Notes under the pieces: model-generated | What the model was told of the DNA's origin: nothing | The model's database searches: none | The model's input: the letters and a program-made list of their open reading frames with translations, nothing else | In this document: positions 35,087 through 42,900 of the stretch, one piece after another | Position numbering within the stretch: position 1 is the stretch's first letter | Layout: each line of letters begins with the position of its first letter | Translations under genes and position numbers: made by a program | DNA from: Acidobacteriota bacterium | GTDB taxonomy: Bacteria > Acidobacteriota > Terriglobia > Bryobacterales > Bryobacteraceae | Reading direction: 5' to 3' | Assembly: GCA_016213775.1 (NCBI GenBank) | Contig: JACQZR010000096.1 | Span: 44,662 to 108,661 of the forward strand | DNA length: 64,000 nucleotides

Positions 35087-35377
35087 ATGCGAAGACTATT
35101 GAGCTTGTTGCTGCTGTGTGTATTACTGTTGGGCGCAACGGCCGCATTCGCCCAGGGAAATCCGGAAGACGACAGGATCTACGATCAGGTGCGGCTAAGG
35201 CTTGCCAACAACCCGGAAGTGAAGGGCGCGGCCCTTGAAGTGAAGGTCCAGGCGGGCACGGTTACGTTGCAAGGAAAGGTGCGGACGGACAAGGCGAAGC
35301 AGAAGGCGGAGCAGCTCACGCACAAGGTGAAAGGCGTAAAGAAGGTGGTGAACGAACTGCAGGTTTCGCCCACCTAG
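35087..35377 (+). CDS. Exported BON-domain protein
   Basis: The 96-residue protein has a clear signal peptide (LLSLLLLCVLLLGATAAFA). One BON domain follows: DDRIYDQVRLRLANNPEVKG, VKVQAGTVTLQGKVRT, VKGVKKVVNELQV. BON domains bind phospholipid or stabilise the envelope under stress. It diverges from asnB and is followed after 9 bases by an unknown gene that may be co-transcribed. Confidence 0.9.
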   Translation: MRRLLSLLLLCVLLLGATAAFAQGNPEDDRIYDQVRLRLANNPEVKGAALEVKVQAGTVTLQGKVRTDKAKQKAEQLTHKVKGVKKVVNELQVSPT

Positions 35378-35386
35378 GACCCTCAC

Positions 35387-35863
35387 ATGACAAAGTATGA
35401 AGTCAGCAAGACGTTTGAAGCAGCGAAACTGAACAAGCGGACGGGGAGTCCGCTGACGGAGCATCCGGTGACGATTCCCTACGGAGCGATTCTGGACACC
35501 GTGGAGGAGACGGGACGCTATCTCAAGTTTTCTTATCTTGGGGATCGCTACCAGATCAAACTGGAAAACGCAGCGGGGACGATGCAGAAGCTCGTGCGGA
35601 GCGAGGCGTCGGTGCGCTACAGCGAAAACGCGGCGAGGGCGGCGAGTGCAGAAACCGAACCCGAGGTGGAGGCGTCCATTCAGGAAGCCCCGGCAGCGGT
35701 TCTGGACGAACGTCCTGTGCTAACGTTCGAGGGTCTGCGAATACGCGGCGGTCCGGCGATGTCGCGCGCGAAGGTGCCGGGCGGTTGGCTGGTGGCGGTG
35801 TCAGGGGGAGTTACTTTTGTCCCGGATGAATATCACGCTTGGGATGGTGGGACGCACACTTAG
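35387..35863 (+). CDS. Unknown protein with SH3-like N-terminal segment
   Basis: The 158-residue protein is unrecognised. Residues 25-60 (EHPVTIPYGAILDTVEETG then RYLKFSYLGDRYQIK) look like a small beta-barrel of SH3 type. An Ala/Glu-rich linker (residues 80-100) and a second beta segment ending VPDEYHAWDGG follow. It has no signal peptide or membrane helix. The gene lies between BON and PPC-repeat genes and overlaps the latter by 38 bp. Confidence 0.7.
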   Translation: MTKYEVSKTFEAAKLNKRTGSPLTEHPVTIPYGAILDTVEETGRYLKFSYLGDRYQIKLENAAGTMQKLVRSEASVRYSENAARAASAETEPEVEASIQEAPAAVLDERPVLTFEGLRIRGGPAMSRAKVPGGWLVAVSGGVTFVPDEYHAWDGGTHT

Positions 35864-37406
35864 GGTTGCGGTCCTGGTGACGTTGGCGGTGGCGGCGTAT
35901 GGGCAGTCAAACTGCGTCACGACACCATTGGATCTGGCAGCCCCCATTGATGCGGTGATGCTCGGCGATACGGGATCGTGTCAGATTCAGAATCTGTTGC
36001 CGGCGGCAACGCTGTTTCAGATGTCGAGCCTGTTCTTCCCGTTGTACGCACAGAAGTTTACCGCGACGATTCCGGAAGGCGGCCGAGTGTTGCGCATCAC
36101 GCTTGCAAGCGGCGCGTTCAATCCCGTGATTCTCATTCTGGACAGCAAGGGGAACTTCCTCGGGTCCTCCGGAGGATCGACGACCGAACCGGCACAGATG
36201 TTGGCGGGATTGCCTGCCGGCGCGGTGACGGTGGTTGCGGCGAGCGCGGGGGCCGGCGGGAACTTCACCATCACACCTACGGTGGAAGCGTTCCGCACGT
36301 GCACGCCACAGGACTTTACACTCGGGGGCAACGACGTCGCCACTTTGAACGGGACGCTTTCGGAAACTTCGTGCCGGTTTCTGGATTTCCGTCAACCGAG
36401 CGCGGACGTGAAGCCGATTGATTTGTACAAGCTGAGCCTTCCGGCATTCACGCTGGTGGCGATCGGGATGGAATCGAACGCGTTCAATCCGATTCTTTAC
36501 CTGGTAGACACGGCGACAAACAAGGTGGTGGCGTCGAATGACGATATCAGCCGGGTGAACTTGAGTTCGCTGCTCCAGATGGGAATCCCCAAGGGCGAGT
36601 ACCTGCTGGTGGCGGGTTCCACTATCTCATTGATTGGCGCTTATGCCATCGAATCGCTCTCGGCGGCGCCGGTGGCGTGCGCTCCCGATTTGACGCTGTC
36701 GTTGCCTGGAACGGCGACAGGCTCGCTCACGGCGAACGACTGCCAATATTGGGAATTCGTTCCGTACAGTTCCGACGATACAATCCTGAAGCCATACGCG
36801 CTGGAAGTGCCGAGCAAGGGGCTCGTGCAGATTGACATGACGTCGTCGCAGTTCGATACCTACCTCGTGTTGTTGAATCAGGATCTGACCCCTGTGGCTG
36901 AGGATGATAACGGAAGCGGCAGTGCGAATGCGAGGCTGGCGCTGACACTGAATCCAGGGAAGTACATCGTGCTGGCGAATGCCGCGTTCAGCGGTTCCGG
37001 CGGCAACTATACGCTCGGGGCGAGCATTCAGGATCCGCGCACGTGTCCGGTGGGCTTCAGCACTTTGGGCGATACGGCGAACGGGCAGATGGGGACGGGA
37101 GATTGCAGGATTCGTGATATGACGGTCGGGGTGAGTTCGGACCGCTTTGCGCGGCAGTACCGCGTGGAGGTGCCGGAGGGAGGCGGAGTGCTGAGCATGG
37201 ATGCCACGTCGACGCAGTTTCTGCCGGGCATCGCGCTGCTGTCTACGGAGGGACAGTTGTTGTCCGCCAACGGCGACCAAGTCGCCGCCGGGACGTACCG
37301 TTTGCAGGTGCCGGTGACGGCCGGTGAGTACAACGTCATGGTGTACTCCAGCACAAGCAACAACGCGGTGGGCAACTTCACACTGAAGCCGACATTGATT
37401 CAGTAG
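35826..37406 (+). CDS. Secreted protein with repeated PPC-like beta domains
   Basis: From the ATG at 35826 the protein has about 526 residues and a signal peptide (LRVAVLVTLAVAAYGQS). About four repeats of 110-120 residues follow. Each starts around a Cys (DFTLGGNDVATLNGTLSETSC, DLTLSLPGTATGSLTANDC, STLGDTANGQMGTGDC) and ends with FNPILYLVD or FDTYLVLLNQ-type strands and GNYTLGAS or GNFTLKPT. This matches pre-peptidase C-terminal domains. No peptidase domain is present, so a binding or structural role is more likely. The ATG at 35844 is an alternative start. Confidence 0.78.
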   Translation: MNITLGMVGRTLRVAVLVTLAVAAYGQSNCVTTPLDLAAPIDAVMLGDTGSCQIQNLLPAATLFQMSSLFFPLYAQKFTATIPEGGRVLRITLASGAFNPVILILDSKGNFLGSSGGSTTEPAQMLAGLPAGAVTVVAASAGAGGNFTITPTVEAFRTCTPQDFTLGGNDVATLNGTLSETSCRFLDFRQPSADVKPIDLYKLSLPAFTLVAIGMESNAFNPILYLVDTATNKVVASNDDISRVNLSSLLQMGIPKGEYLLVAGSTISLIGAYAIESLSAAPVACAPDLTLSLPGTATGSLTANDCQYWEFVPYSSDDTILKPYALEVPSKGLVQIDMTSSQFDTYLVLLNQDLTPVAEDDNGSGSANARLALTLNPGKYIVLANAAFSGSGGNYTLGASIQDPRTCPVGFSTLGDTANGQMGTGDCRIRDMTVGVSSDRFARQYRVEVPEGGGVLSMDATSTQFLPGIALLSTEGQLLSANGDQVAAGTYRLQVPVTAGEYNVMVYSSTSNNAVGNFTLKPTLIQ

Positions 37407-37455
37407 GCGTGTCACCTGAGACTGAACTTTCGCATCCGATAAGGATGAAGACGCT

Positions 37456-37857
37456 ATGAAAGTGACAGTCAAACACCTCGGCAACGTTGGGTTCGAGGCG
37501 GAAGCACGCGGGCACCGGTTAGTGTGCGATCAGCCGGAAACCAACCGCGGGATGGATCAGGGGATGACGCCGCCGGAACTGATGCTGTCTTCCCTTGGCA
37601 CGTGCGCGGCGTATTACGCGGTGGAATACCTGCGGACGCGCAACCTGCCGCTGGATGGGCTGGAAGTAACCGTGGAAGCGGAGAAGGCGGCGGCACCGGC
37701 GAGAATCGGCACGTTCCGGATACTGGTGCATGTTCCGGAGCTGGAACAACGGCATCAGGAAGGCGTACTGCGGGCCGTCAAGAGCTGTCTCATCCACAAC
37801 ACGCTGCTGCACGCGCCGGCCATCGAGATCGCGCTGGCGGTTCCGGCAGCTTTGTAG
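37456..37857 (+). CDS. OsmC/Ohr-family peroxide-reducing protein
   Basis: The 133-residue protein matches OsmC length. The two redox cysteines are visible: Cys50 in MLSSLGTCAAYYA and Cys111 in AVKSCLIHNTL. OsmC proteins reduce organic hydroperoxides using thiols. It stands alone between the PPC gene and the convergent sigma factor gene. Confidence 0.92.
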   Translation: MKVTVKHLGNVGFEAEARGHRLVCDQPETNRGMDQGMTPPELMLSSLGTCAAYYAVEYLRTRNLPLDGLEVTVEAEKAAAPARIGTFRILVHVPELEQRHQEGVLRAVKSCLIHNTLLHAPAIEIALAVPAAL

Positions 37858-37866
37858 AGATAGGGG

Positions 37867-38445
37867 TTACGGCAGGGCCTCGCGACGCTGATCAAGGGCA
37901 TGCTGGAGCCATGCGGTGGCCACACGAAGCTCCCTGCGGATGACGGGCACGGCGAGTCCGGTGATAACGGCGGATTCCTCCGCGGTCAAGCCGCCGAAGT
38001 ACTTCATCTCGATCAAACGAGCCTTCTGAGGGTCGGTCTTCTCGAGATCGGAAAGGGCATCGTCCAAGTCGACGATGGCGTCGCCTTTTTCGACTGGCGA
38101 GAGGAACACATCGTCGAGAGCGATCTTCTCGCCTCCGCCGCCACGCTTGGCGCTACGGCGTTTGCGCGCATGGTCAACGAGGACTTGGCGCATCACTCGT
38201 GCCGCGATGCAATAGAACTGAGCGCGGTTCTGGTAATCGGGCTGGTTCTGCGCGACCATCCGCATGTAGGCCTCATGGACAAGGGCGGTGGGCTGGAGCG
38301 TATGCCCCGGCTTCTCACGGCGCAGGCAACTGTCGGCGAGGCGGCGGAGCTCGGTGTAAACCAGGGGAATGAGCTTATCGGCGGCAGCCGCATTTCCGCT
38401 GCTAATGTCCTGGAGCAGTAGAGTGACGGAACCGTCAGATGACAT
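37867..38445 (-). CDS. ECF RNA polymerase sigma factor (Solibacter-type)
   Basis: The ATG at 38445 is preceded by AGGA at good spacing. The 192 residues contain sigma region 2 (LVYTELRRLADSCLRREKPGHTLQPTALVHEAYMRM, FYCIAARVMRQVLVDHARKRRSAKRGGG) and region 4 (LIEMKYFGGLTAEESAVITG). This is the ECF subgroup expanded in Solibacter and planctomycetes. These are often next to Ser/Thr kinase or anti-sigma genes; none is here, so control is unclear. Confidence 0.92.
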   Translation of the reverse strand: MSSDGSVTLLLQDISSGNAAAADKLIPLVYTELRRLADSCLRREKPGHTLQPTALVHEAYMRMVAQNQPDYQNRAQFYCIAARVMRQVLVDHARKRRSAKRGGGGEKIALDDVFLSPVEKGDAIVDLDDALSDLEKTDPQKARLIEMKYFGGLTAEESAVITGLAVPVIRRELRVATAWLQHALDQRREALP

Positions 38446-38510
38446 TTTTCTATCCTGGCACATTCCAGTTGATGGCAGGCCCGGAAAGGCAGAGGATTGG
38501 TTCCAACGCT

Positions 38511-39080
38511 TTACGAGGGCGAGGCGACGGCGGCGAGCATCTTCATGAACTCGCGCATGTAGTGGGGGTTGTCGTGCCAGGTGCGGCCGGTGACGAGGTT
38601 GCCGTCGCGCACGCAGTTTTCGTTCACGAATGTTGCGCCGCTGAATTCGGCGTCATAGCGGCACTTCAAAACGGTGGCTACGCGCTTGCCCCGGATCACA
38701 TCGGCGGCGGCGATGATTTCGATGCCATGGCAGACACAGGCGACCGGTTTGCCGGTGTCGAAGAAGTGGCGCGTGATGGCCATCAAGTGCTGGTCGTAGC
38801 GGAGGTATTCGGGGGCGCGCCCGCCGGTGAGAAAGAGACCGGTGTACTCTTCGGGCTTCACGTCCCGAAAAGCGATCTGGGCCGCGAGGTGATAGCTCGG
38901 AGACTCCCGAGTGATGTCCCAGCCCGGCGGGATCTCGTGCATCACCAGCGGGTAGACACGTTTGTCGGGGCCGGCTACTACCGCTTCGTAGCCTTCTTCC
39001 ATGACGCGGTGGAGAGGGTACATGGTGTCGAGCGCTTCGGCGGCGTCGCCGATCACGATGAGGACTTTTCCAAGAGACAT
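38511..39080 (-). CDS. DJ-1/PfpI-family protein
   Basis: The 189-residue flavodoxin-like protein has the nucleophile elbow CVCHGIE (Cys117-His118) after KPVA, and LTGGRAPEYLRYD forming the oxyanion region. PfpI relatives act as glyoxalases, deglycases or chaperone/peptidase-like proteins; the acidic partner residue was not assigned. The start could be 39080 or 39089, and an AGGA sequence favours 39080. It diverges from the Tat-exported DapA-like gene by about 70 bp. Confidence 0.85.
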   Translation of the reverse strand: MSLGKVLIVIGDAAEALDTMYPLHRVMEEGYEAVVAGPDKRVYPLVMHEIPPGWDITRESPSYHLAAQIAFRDVKPEEYTGLFLTGGRAPEYLRYDQHLMAITRHFFDTGKPVACVCHGIEIIAAADVIRGKRVATVLKCRYDAEFSGATFVNENCVRDGNLVTGRTWHDNPHYMREFMKMLAAVASPS

Positions 39081-39152
39081 AAGCGACATCCTATCGCAGT
39101 GGGCTGACCGTAAGGCCTTGCGCCGGCATACGCGTTCTGATAATTCTCAACC

Positions 39153-40118
39153 ATGCACTCTATCCATCGCCGCGATTTTCTTGCGTCCGCCTGCACTGCG
39201 GCCGCACTGCCATCGCTTGCCACGGCCGCTCCCTCCAAGAAGTGGGAAGGGATTTTCGTGATTATGCAGACTCCGTTTCTCCAGACGCTGGAGATCGATG
39301 AGGAGTCGTTGCGCAAGGAGACAGACTTTCTCGCGCGGGGCCGCGTGCACGGCATTGTCTGGCCGGCGGGCGCAGGTGAGACCAAGGCCATCTGGCACAA
39401 GGAACGGTTGAAGTTCTCGGAGAGCGTAGTGAAGGAAGCCAAGGGACGGACTACGGTTCTGATCGGCGTCCATGGCGCGAACAAGTTTGAAGCCATGGAG
39501 TATGCCAGGCATGCCGAGAAGATTGGGGCGGACGGGCTACATGCCCTTGGACCGGGGGACGACTCTTCCGATCCCGACATTCTTACTGACTACTTCCAGG
39601 CCATCGCCTCGGTGTCGAAGCTGCCGCTGTCAGTACAGGTTTCCACGCCGGGAATGACTCCCGAGTTTCTGATGAAGCTGGGGGAGAAGGTCCCGTCGTT
39701 TCGGATTGCGAAACTGGAAGGCTCCAACCCGCCACATGATGTGAGCCTGCTGGTGGACAAGGGCGGGCGCAAGTTGATTCCGTCCACCGGTGGGGGCGCG
39801 ATGAACCTGATGGCGGAGATGGAGCGCAATTCGGGTGGCACGATGGCCGGCGCCGGCTTGGCCGATGTGCAGGCCGAAATCTGGGACCTGTTTCACGACG
39901 GGAAGAAAGAGAAGGCCCGCGAGGTGTTCATGAAGTTTCTGCTGGCTGCGGTGATGGAACGGCGGACCGGGTATGTGTTGCAGAAAGAGATTTTGCGGCG
40001 GCGCGGCATCTTCAAGACCATCGTGATGCGGGGCACACGAAAGCTGAGCCTGGATGGGCGTGATATGCGCAAGTTGGACGAGATCATGGAGATACTGCGC
40101 CCGCACTTCCGAGTCTGA
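39153..40118 (+). CDS. Tat-exported DapA-family aldolase-like protein
   Basis: The 321-residue protein starts with a twin-arginine signal (IHRRDFLASACTAAALPSLATAAP). A class I aldolase barrel of the dihydrodipicolinate synthase type follows: PAGAGET corresponds to GTTGE, and Lys187 in FRIAKLEGSNP is the Schiff-base lysine. The tyrosine of the usual YNxP motif is replaced in the aligned stretch LSVQVSTPGM. The export signal and the missing Tyr suggest it is not a biosynthetic lysine enzyme. Periplasmic sugar-acid lyase activity is one possibility. Confidence 0.82.
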   Translation: MHSIHRRDFLASACTAAALPSLATAAPSKKWEGIFVIMQTPFLQTLEIDEESLRKETDFLARGRVHGIVWPAGAGETKAIWHKERLKFSESVVKEAKGRTTVLIGVHGANKFEAMEYARHAEKIGADGLHALGPGDDSSDPDILTDYFQAIASVSKLPLSVQVSTPGMTPEFLMKLGEKVPSFRIAKLEGSNPPHDVSLLVDKGGRKLIPSTGGGAMNLMAEMERNSGGTMAGAGLADVQAEIWDLFHDGKKEKAREVFMKFLLAAVMERRTGYVLQKEILRRRGIFKTIVMRGTRKLSLDGRDMRKLDEIMEILRPHFRV

Positions 40119-40195
40119 TCGAGTGGGGGCGGCTAGCCGTTCTCCAGGCTGGACTGATCACGGTTCCGGGTATAATCGTGCATGAGGCAGTTATC

Positions 40196-40486
40196 GTGAC
40201 GAAACCCAGGCAGCAGGCGGTCAAGCGAATAATCGGCCGATTCATCGTCGCCGATCCCGCGATCTGTCACGGCCAGCCGACGTTTTTGGGAACCCGAATT
40301 CTGGTGGCGGATGTCCTGGAGCAGGTGGCCTCTGGCATCGCCTGGGACACGATCGTAGAGGAGTGGCGCGGCAACGTGTCTTCGGACGCCATCTCGGAAG
40401 CCGTGCGATTGGCGAGGCAGGCATTTCGCGATCATTCTGACCAGTACACAGCGCCTGAGTACGTGCTCGAACGAGTTCAGGCTTGA
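40196..40486 (+). CDS. DUF433 antitoxin-like protein
   Basis: The GTG at 40196 has GAGG nine bases upstream and a TATAAT box at 40171-40176; an in-frame GTG at 40178 lies too close to that box. The 96 residues show the DUF433 winged-helix pattern: IVADPAICHGQPTFLGTRILVADVLEQVASG then WDTIVEEW. DUF433 genes are typically paired with a DUF5615 PIN-like gene, and here the stop overlaps the partner start as TTGA. The partner is frameshifted, so the antitoxin may be an orphan. Confidence 0.85.
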   Translation: MTKPRQQAVKRIIGRFIVADPAICHGQPTFLGTRILVADVLEQVASGIAWDTIVEEWRGNVSSDAISEAVRLARQAFRDHSDQYTAPEYVLERVQA

Positions 40487-40877
40487 TTATCCTCGACGAG
40501 AACATCCTTGACGGACAGCGCCTGCTGCTCCAAGCGTGGCGGCTGGCGGCGAGGCAAATCGGTTTCGACCTTGGCCGGAAGGGGTTGAAGGACGAGGAGA
40601 TCGTCGTCCTGTTGCGTCGACAGCGCAATCCCACATTTTCACCCGCGACGCAGACTTCTATCACCCGAACCTCCGGCATCGAAGCTATTGCCTGGTGGTT
40701 GCGAGTGTTGGGCAGAATGAAGTGGCTGCCTTCATTCGCCGTTTCCTGCGACATTCCGACTTCGACACTCAGATCAAGCGGATGGGCAACGTCATCCGGA
40801 TCTCGCATACCGGCATGACGGTCTGGCGGTTGCGGTCGCAAACGGAGATGCACTCCGTCTGGCGCCCGGCCAAGTAG
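40483..40877 (+). pseudogene. DUF5615 PIN-like toxin, broken by a one-base frameshift
   Basis: From the TTG at 40483 the frame reads IILDENILDGQRLLLQAW through RRQRNPTF, then loses similarity. The +1 neighbouring frame continues with FTRDADFYHPNLRHRSYCLVV and MGNVIRISHTG to a stop at 40877. Adding one T to the T4 run at 40636-40639 restores a single protein reading PTFFTRDADFYHP, with the PIN-like Asp residues (LDEN, TRDADF). So this is a single-base deletion in a homopolymer, either a real inactivating mutation or a sequencing error. It pairs with DUF433. Confidence 0.82.
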
Positions 40878-41012
40878 GGTTGGCCGAGACGCCTTGAACG
40901 CGTGCGACAGCGAACTCAAGCAAGGGGCAGTTGTAACCCTCGACTGGCTGTTTCAACGCCTGGCCCTGAGCCGCGCCTAGCCTGGCAGCCGCAATATGAA
41001 TGCTTCCGAAAG

Positions 41013-41055
41013 GCCGACGAGGGCGTCGGCCGCGGACGAAGGCGTCCGCCCTACA
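41013..41055 (+). repeat. REP-like paired hairpins
   Basis: Two tandem 7-4-7 perfect hairpins stand side by side: GCCGACG-AGGG-CGTCGGC (41013-41030) and GCGGACG-AAGG-CGTCCGC (41032-41049), followed by CCTACA. A related element occurs at 47065-47099 with the shared end GGCGTCCGCCCTACA. This looks like a dispersed repetitive extragenic palindrome family. It sits 8 bp upstream of the histidine kinase start and could affect its expression. Confidence 0.8.
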
Positions 41056-41063
41056 ATGGAAGT

Positions 41064-42200
41064 ATGACCGCGGTCTGGCGCCAGCGATTTTTCCTCGTGC
41101 AGTGCATTTTGGGGCTGAGTGCGATAGCGCTACTCTTTCTCGAATTCCGCACGCTCAGCCGCATCGAGATGGCGGAGCGGAGTGTTGCGCAAAAGGCGGG
41201 TGCGGCGGAAGCGCGCGCCCTCTCGGTGGAACGGGTGTTTGCCTTTCCGGAGAACACCTGTGCTCCGAAGCCTACTCCGGCGTATCCGGTGCAGCGGCCG
41301 CAAGCGTATCTATCACAGCAAGACATGGAGACGCTGAGCGTGGCGAGTCTTTCGCGCCAGCAGTTCCAATACAGCCTGGTGCTGACGTGCTGCGTGCTGC
41401 TCGGATTGCTCACTGGTGTGGCCTTGTCCTATCGCGCCGCTGCCCGGGAGACGCGGTTGGCGCAGTTGAAAGCGGGATTCGTTTCCAACATCTCGCACGA
41501 GATGAAAACTCCGCTTGCCACGATTCAGATGTTCGCCGAGACCTTGGAATCAGGGCGTATGAAGGACGCCTCGCGCATCCACGAATATCACGCCGTCATT
41601 CACAAGGAGAGCCGGCGGCTGGGACAGATGATCGAAGACGCGCTCGATTTCGCGCGGATGGAGAACGCCACCAAGCAATACCGTTTTGCGCCTTGCGATG
41701 TGAACTCGGTAGTGGATTCGGCATGCCGCGAGTTCCGTGAACAGGTGGAGCTTTCCGGGGGCGAACTCAAAATGGAACTGAGCGAATTGGAGCCGTTGAT
41801 GGCCGACGGAAAGGCAATCGCGCAAGTACTTAGCAATCTGCTCAGCAACGCGATCAAGTATTCACCGGAGCGGAAGGAAATTCATGTACGCACGCGTCAG
41901 GCGGGGGCCAGCGTGGCGATCGATGTCGAGGACAAAGGTATCGGCATTCCGGCGGTGGAGCACAGTCGCATCTTTGAGCAGTTTTACCGCGTCGACGCGC
42001 CGGAGGTTCATTCCGCAAAAGGGACCGGGCTCGGACTGGCGATTGTGAATCACATCGTGCATTCGCACGAGGGGGAAGTGCGGGTATCGAGCAAGGAGGG
42101 AGAGGGTAGCTGCTTCACCGTGCTACTGCCGCGCCATGCTCCTAAACTGGCAATGAGGACAGAACGTGGAAGCCAAACCCTGGAAACTGCTCATCGTTGA
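41064..42200 (+). CDS. Membrane sensor histidine kinase
   Basis: The ATG at 41064 gives 378 residues and puts a transmembrane helix at once (VQCILGLSAIALLFLEF). The periplasmic sensor region of about 75 residues is followed by a second helix (SLVLTCCVLLGLLTGVAL). The HisKA domain has His145 in SNISHEMKTP. The HATPase domain has the N box (LSNLLSNAIKYS), G1 (DKGIGI) and G2 (GTGLGLAIV). The longer frame from 40902 adds only intergenic repeat sequence. It overlaps its response regulator gene by 35 bp. The signal is unknown. Confidence 0.93.
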   Translation: MTAVWRQRFFLVQCILGLSAIALLFLEFRTLSRIEMAERSVAQKAGAAEARALSVERVFAFPENTCAPKPTPAYPVQRPQAYLSQQDMETLSVASLSRQQFQYSLVLTCCVLLGLLTGVALSYRAAARETRLAQLKAGFVSNISHEMKTPLATIQMFAETLESGRMKDASRIHEYHAVIHKESRRLGQMIEDALDFARMENATKQYRFAPCDVNSVVDSACREFREQVELSGGELKMELSELEPLMADGKAIAQVLSNLLSNAIKYSPERKEIHVRTRQAGASVAIDVEDKGIGIPAVEHSRIFEQFYRVDAPEVHSAKGTGLGLAIVNHIVHSHEGEVRVSSKEGEGSCFTVLLPRHAPKLAMRTERGSQTLETAHR

Positions 42201-42855
42201 AGACGAGCCGGAGTTGGCGATGGGCCTTCGCGACAACTTCGAGATGGAAGGGTTCTCGGTGGTGGCCGCCGCGGACGGCGAACAGGCTGTGAGTTGCGCA
42301 ATGGACGAACAGCCGGACCTCGTGCTGTTGGATGTGATGCTTCCGCGTCTGAGTGGATTCGAGGCCTGCCGCGAACTGCGGCAGCGGGGCTTCTCCAAAC
42401 CCATCGTGATGCTCACGGCGCGCAGCCAGGAATCCGACATCGTGACGGGCCTGGAACTGGGGGCCGATGATTATGTCACTAAGCCGTTCAGTATCCGCGA
42501 GTTGGTGGCACGCGTACGGGCACACCTGCGCCGGCATACTCCCAAGGCGGAACTGGACCGCTATGAATTCGGAGAGATTTCCCTTGATTTCCGAAATTAC
42601 TCCGGCACCAGAGCGGGTCTCGACTTGGGACTTTCGCCGCGCGAATTCGAGATGCTGCGCTATTTGATACAGCATCGGGGGGAGCCTGTCACGCGCGAAG
42701 ATCTGCTGGAACACGTATGGGGGCTGCACGATTATCCCATCACGAGGACCGTTGACAACCACATCGCGAAGCTGAGGCAGAAGATTGAGGATGAGCCCGC
42801 CGAACCGAGGTGGATCGTCACGTTGCATCGCAGTGGATACAAGTTTCTCGGATGA
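42166..42855 (+). CDS. OmpR/PhoB-family response regulator
   Basis: The GTG at 42166 is preceded by AGGA. The 229 residues hold a receiver domain (VEDEP, phosphoacceptor Asp56 in LVLLDVMLP, LTAR, KPF) and a winged-helix DNA-binding domain (LSPREFEMLRYLIQHRGEPVTREDLL ... TVDNHIAKLRQKIEDEP ... GYKFLG). It overlaps the histidine kinase gene, so the two make a classical two-component pair. The esterase gene 45 bp downstream may be a target or just a neighbour. Confidence 0.94.
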   Translation: MEAKPWKLLIVEDEPELAMGLRDNFEMEGFSVVAAADGEQAVSCAMDEQPDLVLLDVMLPRLSGFEACRELRQRGFSKPIVMLTARSQESDIVTGLELGADDYVTKPFSIRELVARVRAHLRRHTPKAELDRYEFGEISLDFRNYSGTRAGLDLGLSPREFEMLRYLIQHRGEPVTREDLLEHVWGLHDYPITRTVDNHIAKLRQKIEDEPAEPRWIVTLHRSGYKFLG

Positions 42856-42900
42856 TGTTGATTGGCGATACAATGCAAGTACCCAAGAGGCGGGATCTGC

